Source of the DNA: Bacteroidales bacterium
GTDB lineage: Bacteria; Bacteroidota; Bacteroidia; Bacteroidales; UBA4181
Direction: 5' to 3'
NCBI GenBank assembly: GCA_031260845.1
Contig: JAISKR010000099.1
Coordinates: forward strand, 1-6,045
Length of the DNA stretch: 6,045 nucleotides
A program made the translations under genes and the position numbers. Below, one piece after another: positions 1 to 6,035 of the stretch; position 1 is the first letter of the stretch; the number at the start of each line of letters is the position of its first letter. Under the pieces are notes generated by a model. The model ran no database searches. It saw nothing but the letters and a program-made list of their open reading frames with translations, and had not been told where the DNA came from.

Positions 1-2
1 AT

Positions 3-575
3 GAGTTGAAAGCCATGCACATCAAGGCTAAACCAAGCCGTAATACCCCTGTGCGCGTATATGCCAGTTCGCAAAAGAAAGACGACGACGAGGAATGGAT
101 ACTTGTACGCACCGGCATGACAGACGCCAACGGTCACTACGTCATCAAAGACCTGCCCAAAGGTCGCTACAAGATAGTACCCGATTTGCCCGGATACACT
201 TTGGATGCAGTGTTGATTGTGGAGGCGCAGGAAGACAAAAAGTACGTTGACCTCAACTTTACCATTGATACCGAAACCAAGACCATCACCAAAACGGTAG
301 AAGACGTACCCCCCATACCAACCGGCGTGGTAGAAACAGGGTATGCCCTGTCTGTACAGGTGTACCCCAACCCCTTTGCAGGAACCTTGCACCTGACAGG
401 CGCAGAAGGCAGCGTGTTGCAGGTAATTACGGTCAACGGCGCAGTAGTGCATACCCAAAAGGTAGTGAATCCTGATGAAACCATCAGTTTGGAGAAACTG
501 CCCGCAGGGCTGTATTTCTTCCGCTTGGAGAAAGCAGGGAAAGTGAAAACGGTGAAGGCGGTGAAACAGCCGTGA
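3..575 (+). CDS. C-terminal part of a secreted protein with a T9SS sorting domain (5' end outside window)
   Basis: The reading frame is open from the left edge (first full codon at 3), so this is the tail of a longer gene; the TTG at 6 is not a convincing start. About 190 residues are visible. Residues ~15-90 resemble a CnaB/SdrD-like or carboxypeptidase-regulatory-like beta domain (TPVRVYAS, then TDANGHYVIKDLPKGRYKIVPDLPGY). After a Thr/Pro-rich linker (~90-112) comes a type IX secretion C-terminal sorting domain of ~70 residues: VYPNPF near residue 120, VNGAVVHTQ, LPAGLYFFRLE and a basic end (KVKTVKAVKQP). In this family the domain directs export across the outer membrane by the Por/T9SS machinery and is usually removed, leaving the protein on the surface or released. 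The function of the missing N-terminal part cannot be told. The last codons (VKTVKAVK) have a 9-bp GTGAA periodicity that runs straight into the downstream repeat array, whose 33-bp repeat covers the stop codon. Confidence 0.9.
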   Translation, partial: ELKAMHIKAKPSRNTPVRVYASSQKKDDDEEWILVRTGMTDANGHYVIKDLPKGRYKIVPDLPGYTLDAVLIVEAQEDKKYVDLNFTIDTETKTITKTVEDVPPIPTGVVETGYALSVQVYPNPFAGTLHLTGAEGSVLQVITVNGAVVHTQKVVNPDETISLEKLPAGLYFFRLEKAGKVKTVKAVKQP

Positions 576-629
576 TACAATAGTGAAACAGTTGTAAAAC
601 AGCCGTGATACAATAGTGAGACAATGGTG
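564..629 (+). repeat. Two tandem copies of a 33-bp repeat spanning a stop codon
   Basis: Copies at 564-596 and 597-629 match at 29 of 33 positions; the first 23 bases are identical. The first copy begins inside the coding sequence of the secreted protein and includes its TGA stop (573-575). The 33-bp unit is itself three 11-bp sub-units, each carrying a GTGA- or GTAA-type word. Confidence 0.9.
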
Positions 630-647
630 ATACAATTGTCTCACTAT
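613..647. terminator. Perfect 13-bp inverted repeat, possible bidirectional terminator
   Basis: ATAGTGAGACAAT (613-625) and ATTGTCTCACTAT (635-647) are exact reverse complements around a 9-base loop (626-634). A second pairing, GTGAT (605-609) with ATCAC (650-654), extends the stem beyond a small internal loop. It lies between converging genes, where a two-way terminator would be expected. There is no U-tract on either side and the stem is only moderately GC-rich, so intrinsic termination is uncertain; the hairpin could instead stop RNA decay or act with Rho. The inverted repeat is certain; its function is inferred. Confidence 0.55.
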
Positions 648-648
648 G

Positions 649-729
649 AATCACAACGTATCACAATGAATCACAATCGAATCACAACGTATCACAATGA
701 ATCACTATCGAATCACTATGTATCACCAC
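649..729 (-). repeat. Tandem 31-bp repeat, about 2.6 copies
   Basis: Copies at 649-679 and 680-710 differ at one base (A675 versus T706). A partial third copy at 711-729 matches 15 of 19 positions and runs up to the menD stop codon. Each 31-bp unit is built of sub-units of 10, 10 and 11 bases: AATCACAACG, TATCACAATG and AATCACWATCG. Confidence 0.9.
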
Positions 730-2355
730 CTATAACAGGATTTTGCAATTTTTCTCCATCTCGGTCAAGACTTCTAATAGTATGGGTTTGTCGCTTGTGG
801 CGTCGGTCAGGATGGGTATTTGGTGCTGCAATTCTGCCTTGTTGCTTGCTTGCAGGTAGGTGAAACCTGCTGCTTCCGCCCATGCTTGCGCTGTGGCGCT
901 GTGCCGTGCCATTGTGTATTGTTCGGTGGGGCAGGCGTGGTCGAATTTCGGCAGGGTGCAGAATATTTCTCCGCCACCGTTGTTGTTGAGCAATATTCGC
1001 AAATTGCCGGTTATTTGTCGGTTCCACAAGCCGTTCATATCGTAGAAGAAGGCTAAATCGCCCGTCAGCAGGAAGGTGAGGCGGTCGCTTACCGCAGCAT
1101 ATCCGACGGCGGTGGACAGACAACCGTCGATGCCGCTTGTTCCGCGGTTGGAAAAAGTGTGTACGGTGGCTTTCAGCGGGAAAAGTTGCGCGAAACGCAC
1201 TGATGAACTGTTTGCCAGATGCAGCGAACAATCGTCAGGCAACGCCTGCATCAGCGCTTTCACAGCGGAAAGGTCGGAATATTCCGGCTGCGTAACGGGA
1301 ATGGCGTCTAATCGGCGCTTCCAAAGGGTGGGGAAGAGGGCGTCTTGGGCAACCGCGTCGGCGTCAGTGCGGACAAGCGCTTCCAGAAAACTCAATGCCT
1401 CGGTTTCAATCACGTTCGTCAGGTGGTGGTACAGGTCGGCGACGTCGCCCGTGGCGCTGACAAGCCAGTGTTCCTGCGGCGGATGCTTTTTGAAAAATTG
1501 TTTCACCCGTTTGGAAACGACGTGTCCTCCTACGCTTATCAGCAGGTCGGGCGCGTATTGCGTTTGCTCGTCATCGGTCAGAGCGCCCAAAAGCGCGTCA
1601 AAATTCCATGCAAACGACGGCGAATGCAGGTTGGAAGGATGTTCCGCCAGCACCACGCAATTGTATTTTTCCGCCAAAATTTCCAGCGTTTCTTTCAATC
1701 CGTTGTCCGGCGGCAGTTGCCCTGCGATAATCATTCGCTTGGCGAAGGTTGGGAAACGTTTGGCGCATGAGTTCGCCTCTGTGTGGCGGTTTATCTTGCG
1801 AACTGCCGGCAATGCCGCTTCCGAATATTCAAACAGAGGTTCAGACAAAGGCACGTTGATGTGAACCGGTCCCTTTCCGTGGTGGTCTTTTTCCAGCAGG
1901 GCTTCATTAATGAGTCGGTTGCAGTACCATTCATCATCGGGCGTTGTGATTTCGGGAAGTTGTACGAACTTCCGCACCAACGCCCCAAACAGACCGCGCT
2001 GCGGGATGACCTGATTGTCCATTTGTCCCAACAGGGCTTCGGGGCGGTCTGCCGTAATCACCACCAAGGGCAACTGTCTGTAAAAGGCTTCGGCAACAGC
2101 AGAGGCGTAATTGAGCACCGCCGTACCCGAAGTGCAGCAAATAGCCACTGTTTCGCGGGTGGAATCCATGACGCCGAGCGCATAGAAAGCGGCGCTTCGC
2201 TCGTCAATCACCGAATGGCAGATGAAAAAGGGATGCGCGGCGAAAGTATGGGCAAGCGGTGCATTCCGTGCGCCCGACGACAACACGATGTGCCTGACGC
2301 CGAACGCTTGCAGCAAAGCCGCTAATTGCAAAACATTTTTCTTGTTGGAATACAT
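730..2355 (-). CDS. menD: 2-succinyl-5-enolpyruvyl-6-hydroxy-3-cyclohexene-1-carboxylate synthase (MenD)
   Basis: Thiamine-diphosphate enzyme of menaquinone synthesis. It decarboxylates 2-oxoglutarate and adds the succinyl-semialdehyde unit to isochorismate, giving SEPHCHC, in the cytoplasm. The 541 residues are close to the usual ~550. Visible marks: N-terminal pyrimidine-binding domain with SSGARNAP (26-33) and the VIDERSAAFYALG stretch with the expected catalytic Glu52; TADRP (101-105); the MenD-typical NRGTSGIDG (403-411); and the cofactor-binding motif GDLAFFYDMNGL (432-443) ending in NNNGGG (457-462). The ATG at 2355 is preferred over an in-frame ATG at 2406: it starts the conserved N-terminus and overlaps the menF stop as TAATG, suggesting translational coupling. 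The 17 extra residues of the longer form lie wholly inside menF. menD is the last gene of its run; the stop codon at 730-732 abuts the repeat array. Confidence 0.95.
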   Translation of the reverse strand: MYSNKKNVLQLAALLQAFGVRHIVLSSGARNAPLAHTFAAHPFFICHSVIDERSAAFYALGVMDSTRETVAICCTSGTAVLNYASAVAEAFYRQLPLVVITADRPEALLGQMDNQVIPQRGLFGALVRKFVQLPEITTPDDEWYCNRLINEALLEKDHHGKGPVHINVPLSEPLFEYSEAALPAVRKINRHTEANSCAKRFPTFAKRMIIAGQLPPDNGLKETLEILAEKYNCVVLAEHPSNLHSPSFAWNFDALLGALTDDEQTQYAPDLLISVGGHVVSKRVKQFFKKHPPQEHWLVSATGDVADLYHHLTNVIETEALSFLEALVRTDADAVAQDALFPTLWKRRLDAIPVTQPEYSDLSAVKALMQALPDDCSLHLANSSSVRFAQLFPLKATVHTFSNRGTSGIDGCLSTAVGYAAVSDRLTFLLTGDLAFFYDMNGLWNRQITGNLRILLNNNGGGEIFCTLPKFDHACPTEQYTMARHSATAQAWAEAAGFTYLQASNKAELQHQIPILTDATSDKPILLEVLTEMEKNCKILL

Positions 2356-3398
2356 TATCGGATGAGTTTTAGCATGGTTTGTAACTTGTCTTCCGTTTCC
2401 TTCCATTCCTCGTTGAGGGTGGAAGAGGGCAGTAAACCGCCTCCGGCATACAGGCTAAGCGCCTGCTGCCCGATGTGCATACAGCGCAGATTGACGTACA
2501 AATCGGTGTTGCCCGCGGGATGTAACCTGCCCGTAAAGCCTGAATAATAGCGGCGGTCGTAGCCTTCTTCTTTCAGTGTGAACCGATAGGCGTCTTCTTT
2601 GGGCAAGCCGCATACGGCGGGCGTAGGATGCAGGCGTTTCAGCAGGTCGCCGAGATGGCTCACAGCAGGCAGCGAAAAATGGAAATCGCTCCGTAAATGA
2701 GCCAGTTCCCCCGCCCTGACCGCGTGAGGCGCTTCTTCCGAAAACGAAATGCCGTGGGCTGTCAGTTGCTGTTTGACATACATTGCCACTAAATGCTGCT
2801 CTTCCCTGTTTTTGTTGTCCCATGTGGCGGGCAGTTTGCCATTGAGCAAGGGCTGCGTTCCGGCAAGCGCCACGGTGTGCCACTGGTTGCCGCTTCCCGA
2901 CAGCAGGATTTCGGGCGTACTGCCCAACCACATTCCCGTGACAGGCGTGTGGCAGAGATATACATACGAGAACCTGTATCGCCAACAAGCCGTAAAAAAC
3001 GCCTGTTCGGGCGAAAAAGCAGGACTTCGTTCCACGCTTATCTGTCGCGAAAGCACTAATTTTTCCAAACGCTTTTCCTGCAAGGATTGTATGAAAACGG
3101 AAAAGCAGCGTTCGTATTCCGCCTTCGATTGCCGGTATTCGGGATGCCGGAACACCTCGCCTGCGGCAGATTCGGGCACGGGCAAAAGCGCTTCCCTGTC
3201 GGGGCGGATGATGACCAAAGGATGTTCATCGGTGATGTGGTAAGGCGCCATCACATATCCCTGCTGTCCGTTTAACCGGCTGACGTCTTGCAGTATCAAC
3301 GGCGACTGGTCGTTTTGCATCAGGATATGCGCCGTTCCTTCGCCGGGAATGCGGTAAGCAGCAAAAATGTCACCATGTCGGATAAGCGTATCAATCAT
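2355..3398 (-). CDS. menF: Isochorismate synthase (MenF-type chorismate-binding enzyme)
   Basis: Converts chorismate to isochorismate, the entry step of menaquinone synthesis, and hands product to MenD encoded next. The chorismate-binding fold is clear: KLVLSR (113-118), with Lys113 in the place of the general base of isochorismate synthases; STPEILL (160-166); ALAGT (177-181); NREEQHLV (197-204); RLHPTPAVCGLP (255-266); EGYDRRYYSGFTG (278-290); AGGGLLPSSTLNEEWKETEDK (318-338), which carries acidic residues of the kind that bind Mg2+ in the family. At 347 residues it is shorter than E. coli MenF (431), with a reduced N-terminal half. The ATG at 3398 overlaps the thioesterase stop as ATGA, and the TAA at its end overlaps the menD ATG. 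A siderophore (EntC/DhbC-like) role is possible from the family alone, but the menD neighbour makes menaquinone much more likely. Confidence 0.92.
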   Translation of the reverse strand: MIDTLIRHGDIFAAYRIPGEGTAHILMQNDQSPLILQDVSRLNGQQGYVMAPYHITDEHPLVIIRPDREALLPVPESAAGEVFRHPEYRQSKAEYERCFSVFIQSLQEKRLEKLVLSRQISVERSPAFSPEQAFFTACWRYRFSYVYLCHTPVTGMWLGSTPEILLSGSGNQWHTVALAGTQPLLNGKLPATWDNKNREEQHLVAMYVKQQLTAHGISFSEEAPHAVRAGELAHLRSDFHFSLPAVSHLGDLLKRLHPTPAVCGLPKEDAYRFTLKEEGYDRRYYSGFTGRLHPAGNTDLYVNLRCMHIGQQALSLYAGGGLLPSSTLNEEWKETEDKLQTMLKLIR

Positions 3399-3820
3399 TT
3401 CTTTTTCAACACATTATTGACTACCCGCGCGGTGGACACCAATCGTCCGTCGGCTCTGAAAATGTCCACATTCCACACGTGCATGGTTTTTCCGTGGTGG
3501 ATGATGGTTCCTACGGCTCGCACGCTTTCCCCTTCCGGTGCGGGCACCACGTGGTTTCCGCTCACTTGCGTTCCCACAATGCGTTCATCGGGTTGGCAGG
3601 CAGCCAGCGAGCCTACGCCGGCAACCGTTTCCGCCAATGCCAGCGATGCTCCCCCGTGTAAAATTCCCGCCGCTTGTCGTGTACGCGAATCAACCGGCAT
3701 GGTGATTTCCACCCGTTTTTCGGAAGCAGAAAGCACCTCCATGCCCAGATTTTCCATCAGGCTGTCGCGCCAATCTAAATTCAAACGGGAACAAATTTTT
3801 TGTTCGATATCTTCTTTCAT
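3395..3820 (-). CDS. menI: Hotdog-fold acyl-CoA thioesterase, probable 1,4-dihydroxy-2-naphthoyl-CoA hydrolase (MenI)
   Basis: A PaaI/YdiI-type single-domain hotdog thioesterase of 141 residues, the normal length. The signature GILHGGASLALAETVAG (52-68) includes the HGG turn and Glu64 at the place of the catalytic carboxylate of E. coli YdiI; GTQVSGNHV (83-91) matches the following conserved strand. Family members hydrolyse aromatic or small acyl-CoA esters. Position directly ahead of menF and menD supports release of DHNA from DHNA-CoA in menaquinone synthesis; the exact substrate is inferred from context. The start is taken at ATG 3820, 11 bases after the DUF1573 stop. A TTG at 3835 in the same frame would add five residues and overlap that gene by 4 bases, but those residues look non-conserved. 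The end overlaps menF by 4 bases (ATGA). Confidence 0.85.
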   Translation of the reverse strand: MKEDIEQKICSRLNLDWRDSLMENLGMEVLSASEKRVEITMPVDSRTRQAAGILHGGASLALAETVAGVGSLAACQPDERIVGTQVSGNHVVPAPEGESVRAVGTIIHHGKTMHVWNVDIFRADGRLVSTARVVNNVLKKK

Positions 3821-3831
3821 TTTAAATTCTT

Positions 3832-4944
3832 TCAATCAACAACTTCCGCTTTCAGTTTTAAGGTTATTTGGCTGTTTTGCGGGTCGTTGGTGGTCATGGT
3901 GATGATTTTGCTCTGAGCGCCGCTTTGTTCCGACGAATCGTATTGAATGAGCATTTCGGCATTGGCGCCTGCGGCAATTTCCCTTGGCGCGGTCACTTTC
4001 ACCTGCTGATTAGGCGATTCCGTTTTGCGAATCAACAGTTTGCTTTTGCCGTTGTTGGTCAGTTTCACCTTGTATTCTTTCTTTTCGCCGCGCTTGATTT
4101 TTCCGGCTTCAACCACGGTCGCGTCTATCGTGAGCACCGGTGCATTCTGCAACTGCTGTGCCGTCCATCGCGAAAAATCCTCCTGTATGTTGGCTGTCAC
4201 CATCAGATAATACTGTCCGTCTTGTTTTCCGTTCAGCAACAGGCTTACACGGTCGCTCACAAAGCCCCATTCGTTCTTTTTGGCGGCGTCGTAAGTCAGT
4301 TTGATGGCGGCTTTTTGCTCTTTCCCAATAGAGGCGGGTGATACCTCAGCCTTGATATGCGGCGGCAGGTTCGCAAACTCTATTTTCACGGTTTCTGCGC
4401 CCGGATTGTAAGCCACAACGGTCAAGGAAGGCTTTTCGTAAGACCATACGCGGTTGAATGTCAGATGATGCTCCGACAGGCGAAGGTTGCCCATCTTGAA
4501 GCGGAACGCCTCGGCGGGGGCGCGGTCAATGCCTGTCACCTCGCCGATGATGTGCAGTCCCACACTTGCCGGCTTGCCGTTGCTAAGCACAGTGATAGTC
4601 TTGTCAATCGTGCCCGGACGTCCTTTCATGTCATACGACACCTTGATGACTCCGTTTCCTCCCGGTGGAACAGGTTGTTTTGTCCATTCCGGCGTGGTGC
4701 ATCCGCAGGTGGTGGTTACGTTTTTGATGATGAGCGGCGATGTGCCGGTGTTCTTAAACGCAAAATTGTGTACCGCCTCGCCGTCGGCTTCGTTCACTTT
4801 GCCAAAATTGTGCTCTGCCTTGTCAAAGACAATGACAGGCTGTGCTCCGGCAGTTAAAACAAACAAAACAGCAACAAAGAAGAGTGCACTTCTGCGCATT
4901 AGAGGGGATGTCCTCCGGTTGTGATTTTTCTGAGTAATATTCAT
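3832..4944 (-). CDS. DUF1573 exported protein with three Ig-like (ASH-type) repeats
   Basis: A 370-residue exported protein of unknown function, of a type common in Bacteroidota. A signal peptide is visible: basic RR at 17-18, a hydrophobic core about 19-31 and a likely cut after AGA (32-34). The first beta-sandwich (~36-136) is a typical DUF1573 domain: FDKAEHNFGKV, then FKNTGTSPLIIKNVTTTCGCTTPEW with Cys80 and Cys82, PGGNGVIKVSYD, and ITVLSNG. Two further stretches (~150-255 and ~268-368) appear to repeat the same fold, with AYNPGAETVKI and LTNNGKSKLLIRKT taking the place of FKNTGTSPLII, but lack the CGC pair. The domain resembles ASH/MSP-type modules, usually structural or binding. The ATG at 4944 lies 22 bases after the kinase gene; an ATG at 4899 (MRRSALFF) would give a more compact signal peptide and is a real alternative. 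Probably the second gene of the kinase-men transcript. It has no known role in menaquinone synthesis. Confidence 0.88.
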   Translation of the reverse strand: MNITQKNHNRRTSPLMRRSALFFVAVLFVLTAGAQPVIVFDKAEHNFGKVNEADGEAVHNFAFKNTGTSPLIIKNVTTTCGCTTPEWTKQPVPPGGNGVIKVSYDMKGRPGTIDKTITVLSNGKPASVGLHIIGEVTGIDRAPAEAFRFKMGNLRLSEHHLTFNRVWSYEKPSLTVVAYNPGAETVKIEFANLPPHIKAEVSPASIGKEQKAAIKLTYDAAKKNEWGFVSDRVSLLLNGKQDGQYYLMVTANIQEDFSRWTAQQLQNAPVLTIDATVVEAGKIKRGEKKEYKVKLTNNGKSKLLIRKTESPNQQVKVTAPREIAAGANAEMLIQYDSSEQSGAQSKIITMTTNDPQNSQITLKLKAEVVD

Positions 4945-4966
4945 TTCTGTAAGTTTTAAATTTCAC

Positions 4967-5581
4967 TTAAAAAAGACCATGTATTTGGGCGTCAATCCGG
5001 TTGATGACGGAATTTAAGTCTTCCGGTGTTTCTTCAAACTGAATCTCGTCCACGTTTATTATCAGTATGTTGCCCGAAATATATTGGCTAATCCATTTTT
5101 CGTAGCGGTCGTTGAGTTTGCCGAGATAATCGAGCCGGATGCCGCTCTCGAAGGCTCTGCCCCGTTTTTGAATCTGCCTGACCAAGGTGGGTACCGAAGC
5201 GCGAAGATAAATCAACAGGTCGGGCGACTGGATGAACCCGGTCATCTTGTCGAACAGCGAACGGTAGGTTTTGTAGTCGCGCATACTCATCAATCCCATT
5301 GCATGAAGGTTGGCTGCAAAAATGTAGGCGTCCTCGTAAATGGTGCGGTCTTGCACCACGTCTAATCCCGACTCCCTGATTTTCTGAATCTGTCCGAAGC
5401 GTTCGTTCAGAAAATAAATTTGCAGGTTGAATGACCAATGCTGCATATCATCATAAAAATCATCCAAATACGGATTATTTTCCGCAGTTTCGTAATGTGC
5501 CTCCCATCCGTAATGTTTGGACAACAAGCCCGTTAACGTGGTTTTACCTGAGCCGATATTTCCGGCAATAGCGATGTGCAT
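4967..5581 (-). CDS. Deoxynucleoside kinase (dCK/dGK family)
   Basis: Cytoplasmic kinase of nucleotide salvage that phosphorylates a deoxynucleoside using a nucleoside triphosphate. The 204 residues fit the bacterial dAK/dGK/dCK family. Motifs in order: P-loop GNIGSGKTT (7-15); Glu31 in HYETAENNPYL, the region that holds the deoxyribose/base-contacting Glu; QDRTIYEDAYIF (77-88) with the Asp-Arg pair matching the DRS motif; LLIYLRAS (122-129); and the Arg-rich LID RQIQKRGRAFE (135-145). Preference among dA, dG, dC or dT cannot be read reliably from the sequence. The ATG at 5581 is followed at once by the P-loop strand, so the start is well placed. A Bacteroidetes-type promoter sits about 30 bases upstream (5611-5642), making this the probable first gene of a five-gene transcript running to menD. 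Confidence 0.92.
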   Translation of the reverse strand: MHIAIAGNIGSGKTTLTGLLSKHYGWEAHYETAENNPYLDDFYDDMQHWSFNLQIYFLNERFGQIQKIRESGLDVVQDRTIYEDAYIFAANLHAMGLMSMRDYKTYRSLFDKMTGFIQSPDLLIYLRASVPTLVRQIQKRGRAFESGIRLDYLGKLNDRYEKWISQYISGNILIINVDEIQFEETPEDLNSVINRIDAQIHGLF

Positions 5582-5610
5582 AACTCAAAATTTTTGATAA
5601 AAACGATTCC

Positions 5611-5642
5611 CAAAAGTAGTAATTTTTGAATTGACAGGCAAA
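5611..5642 (-). promoter_or_regulatory. Bacteroidetes-type promoter for the deoxynucleoside kinase-men run
   Basis: Read on the minus strand, TACTTTTG (5618-5611) matches the Bacteroidetes -7 consensus TAnnTTTG at every fixed position. TTTG at 5642-5639 lies 20 bases upstream, the right distance for the -33 box. Transcription would begin near 5604, leaving a leader of about 23 bases before the ATG at 5581. The -33 box is made from the last bases of the upstream rpmE2 terminator's T-tract. Confidence 0.7.
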
Positions 5643-5677
5643 AAAAAATCGGGTTTCACAAAAAATATGAAGCCCGA
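5640..5677 (-). terminator. Intrinsic terminator of rpmE2
   Basis: On the minus strand, TCGGGCTTCA (5677-5668) and TGAAACCCGA (5658-5649) form a 10-bp stem with a 9-base loop and one central C-A mismatch, followed directly by nine T residues (5648-5640). It begins about 23 bases after the rpmE2 stop codon. The GC-rich base of the stem and the T-run are the standard layout of a Rho-independent terminator. Confidence 0.87.
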
Positions 5678-5700
5678 CCTTGTATTTTCAAAGGACATTA

Positions 5701-5964
5701 TCAACTTTTAACTTTCTTGTAATGGTCTTTGTATCGGTTCATGTATTTATCAACACGACCGGCGCTATCCACCAATTTCATTTTTCCGGTATAAAAAGGA
5801 TGCGAACTGTTGGAAATTTCCAACTTAATCAAGGGATAAGTAACGCCTTCGAGTTCAATCGTTTCGCGTGAATTGGCTGTCGAGCGGGTAATAAAAGTAT
5901 AGTCGTTCGACATGTCTTTGAACACTACCAACCGATAGTTTTTTGGATGAATATCTTTCTTCAT
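5701..5964 (-). CDS. rpmE2: Ribosomal protein bL31, type B (zinc-free form)
   Basis: Protein of the large ribosomal subunit at the intersubunit bridge, near the central protuberance. The 87 residues are the usual length of the type B form. Hallmarks: [17 protein letters not shown] at the start, [14 protein letters not shown] (53-60) and [11 protein letters not shown] (69-79). No cysteine is present, so the zinc-binding residues of the C+ form are missing, as expected for type B. The start at 5964 is fixed by the conserved N-terminus. It has its own promoter (6006-6035) and terminator (5640-5677), so it is probably monocistronic. No Zur-like operator was recognised in its short leader. Confidence 0.97.
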   Translation of the reverse strand: MKKDIHPKNYRLVVFKDMSNDYTFITRSTANSRETIELEGVTYPLIKLEISNSSHPFYTGKMKLVDSAGRVDKYMNRYKDHYKKVKS

Positions 5965-6005
5965 GGCTTATTTTAGATATAAGATTACTTCAATTTTTAG
6001 GGCTG

Positions 6006-6035
6006 CAAAGATACGGATTATTTTTAAAACGCAAA
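6006..6035 (-). promoter_or_regulatory. Bacteroidetes-type promoter of rpmE2
   Basis: On the minus strand, TATCTTTG (6013-6006) is a full match to the -7 consensus TAnnTTTG, with TTTG (6035-6032) 18 bases upstream, slightly short for a -33 box, in an A/T-rich stretch. Transcription would start near 5999, giving an A/T-rich leader of about 35 bases before the ATG at 5964. No strong Shine-Dalgarno is seen, which is normal in this phylum. Confidence 0.75.

Larger units (their letters stand above)
561..729. repeat. Phased inverted repeat array between convergent genes
   Basis: The whole gap between the secreted-protein gene and menD consists of short related words. On the left, GTGAWA/GTGAGA words start at 561, 572, 583, (degenerate GTAAAA at 594), 605, 616 and 627, exactly 11 bp apart. 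On the right, the reverse-complement type (TCTCAC, AATCAC or TATCAC) starts at 639, 649, 659, 669, 680, 690, 700, 711 and 721, with steps of 10 or 11. The two halves face each other around ~630, giving an imperfect palindrome about 170 bp long. RNA from either strand would read GTGAT-type words first and ATCAC-type words second, so both transcripts could fold back on themselves. A role as a bidirectional transcription end is plausible from the convergent position but is inference. No gene is supported in this stretch. Confidence 0.9.

Noticed and set aside
167..613. Minus-strand open frame of 148 codons with a repeated YHGCFT segment
   Set aside because: It lies antisense to the T9SS sorting-domain gene, whose protein is clearly recognisable. 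The repeated peptide is only the 33-bp DNA repeat (11 codons) read in another frame.
639..729. CRP-like half-sites (TGTGA / TCACA) in the array
   Set aside because: The half-sites are arranged head-to-tail at 10-11 bp rather than as 16-bp palindromes, and the region is between gene ends where no promoter is seen.
561..729. CRISPR array
   Set aside because: Repeats are adjacent and contain no unique spacers, units are 10-33 bp of related words, and no cas gene is nearby.
624..863. Plus-strand open frame starting in the repeat array (MVIQLSHYESQRIT...)
   Set aside because: Its first half is a translation of the short repeats and its second half is antisense to the menD 3' end; no family resemblance or start signal was seen.
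1076..1864. Plus-strand open frame of 262 codons opposite menD
   Set aside because: It is a shadow of the well-supported menD frame; the composition is Ser/Ala/Arg-rich with no recognisable motif.
2356..2406. Longer MenD start at 2406 (17 extra residues)
   Set aside because: The extension overlaps menF coding sequence and precedes the conserved MenD N-terminus; the TAATG junction at 2353-2357 is a better start.
5965..6005. Ribosomal-protein leader or riboswitch upstream of rpmE2
   Set aside because: The predicted leader is only about 35 bases, A/T-rich and without a visible stem, too small for a known riboswitch or autoregulatory structure.
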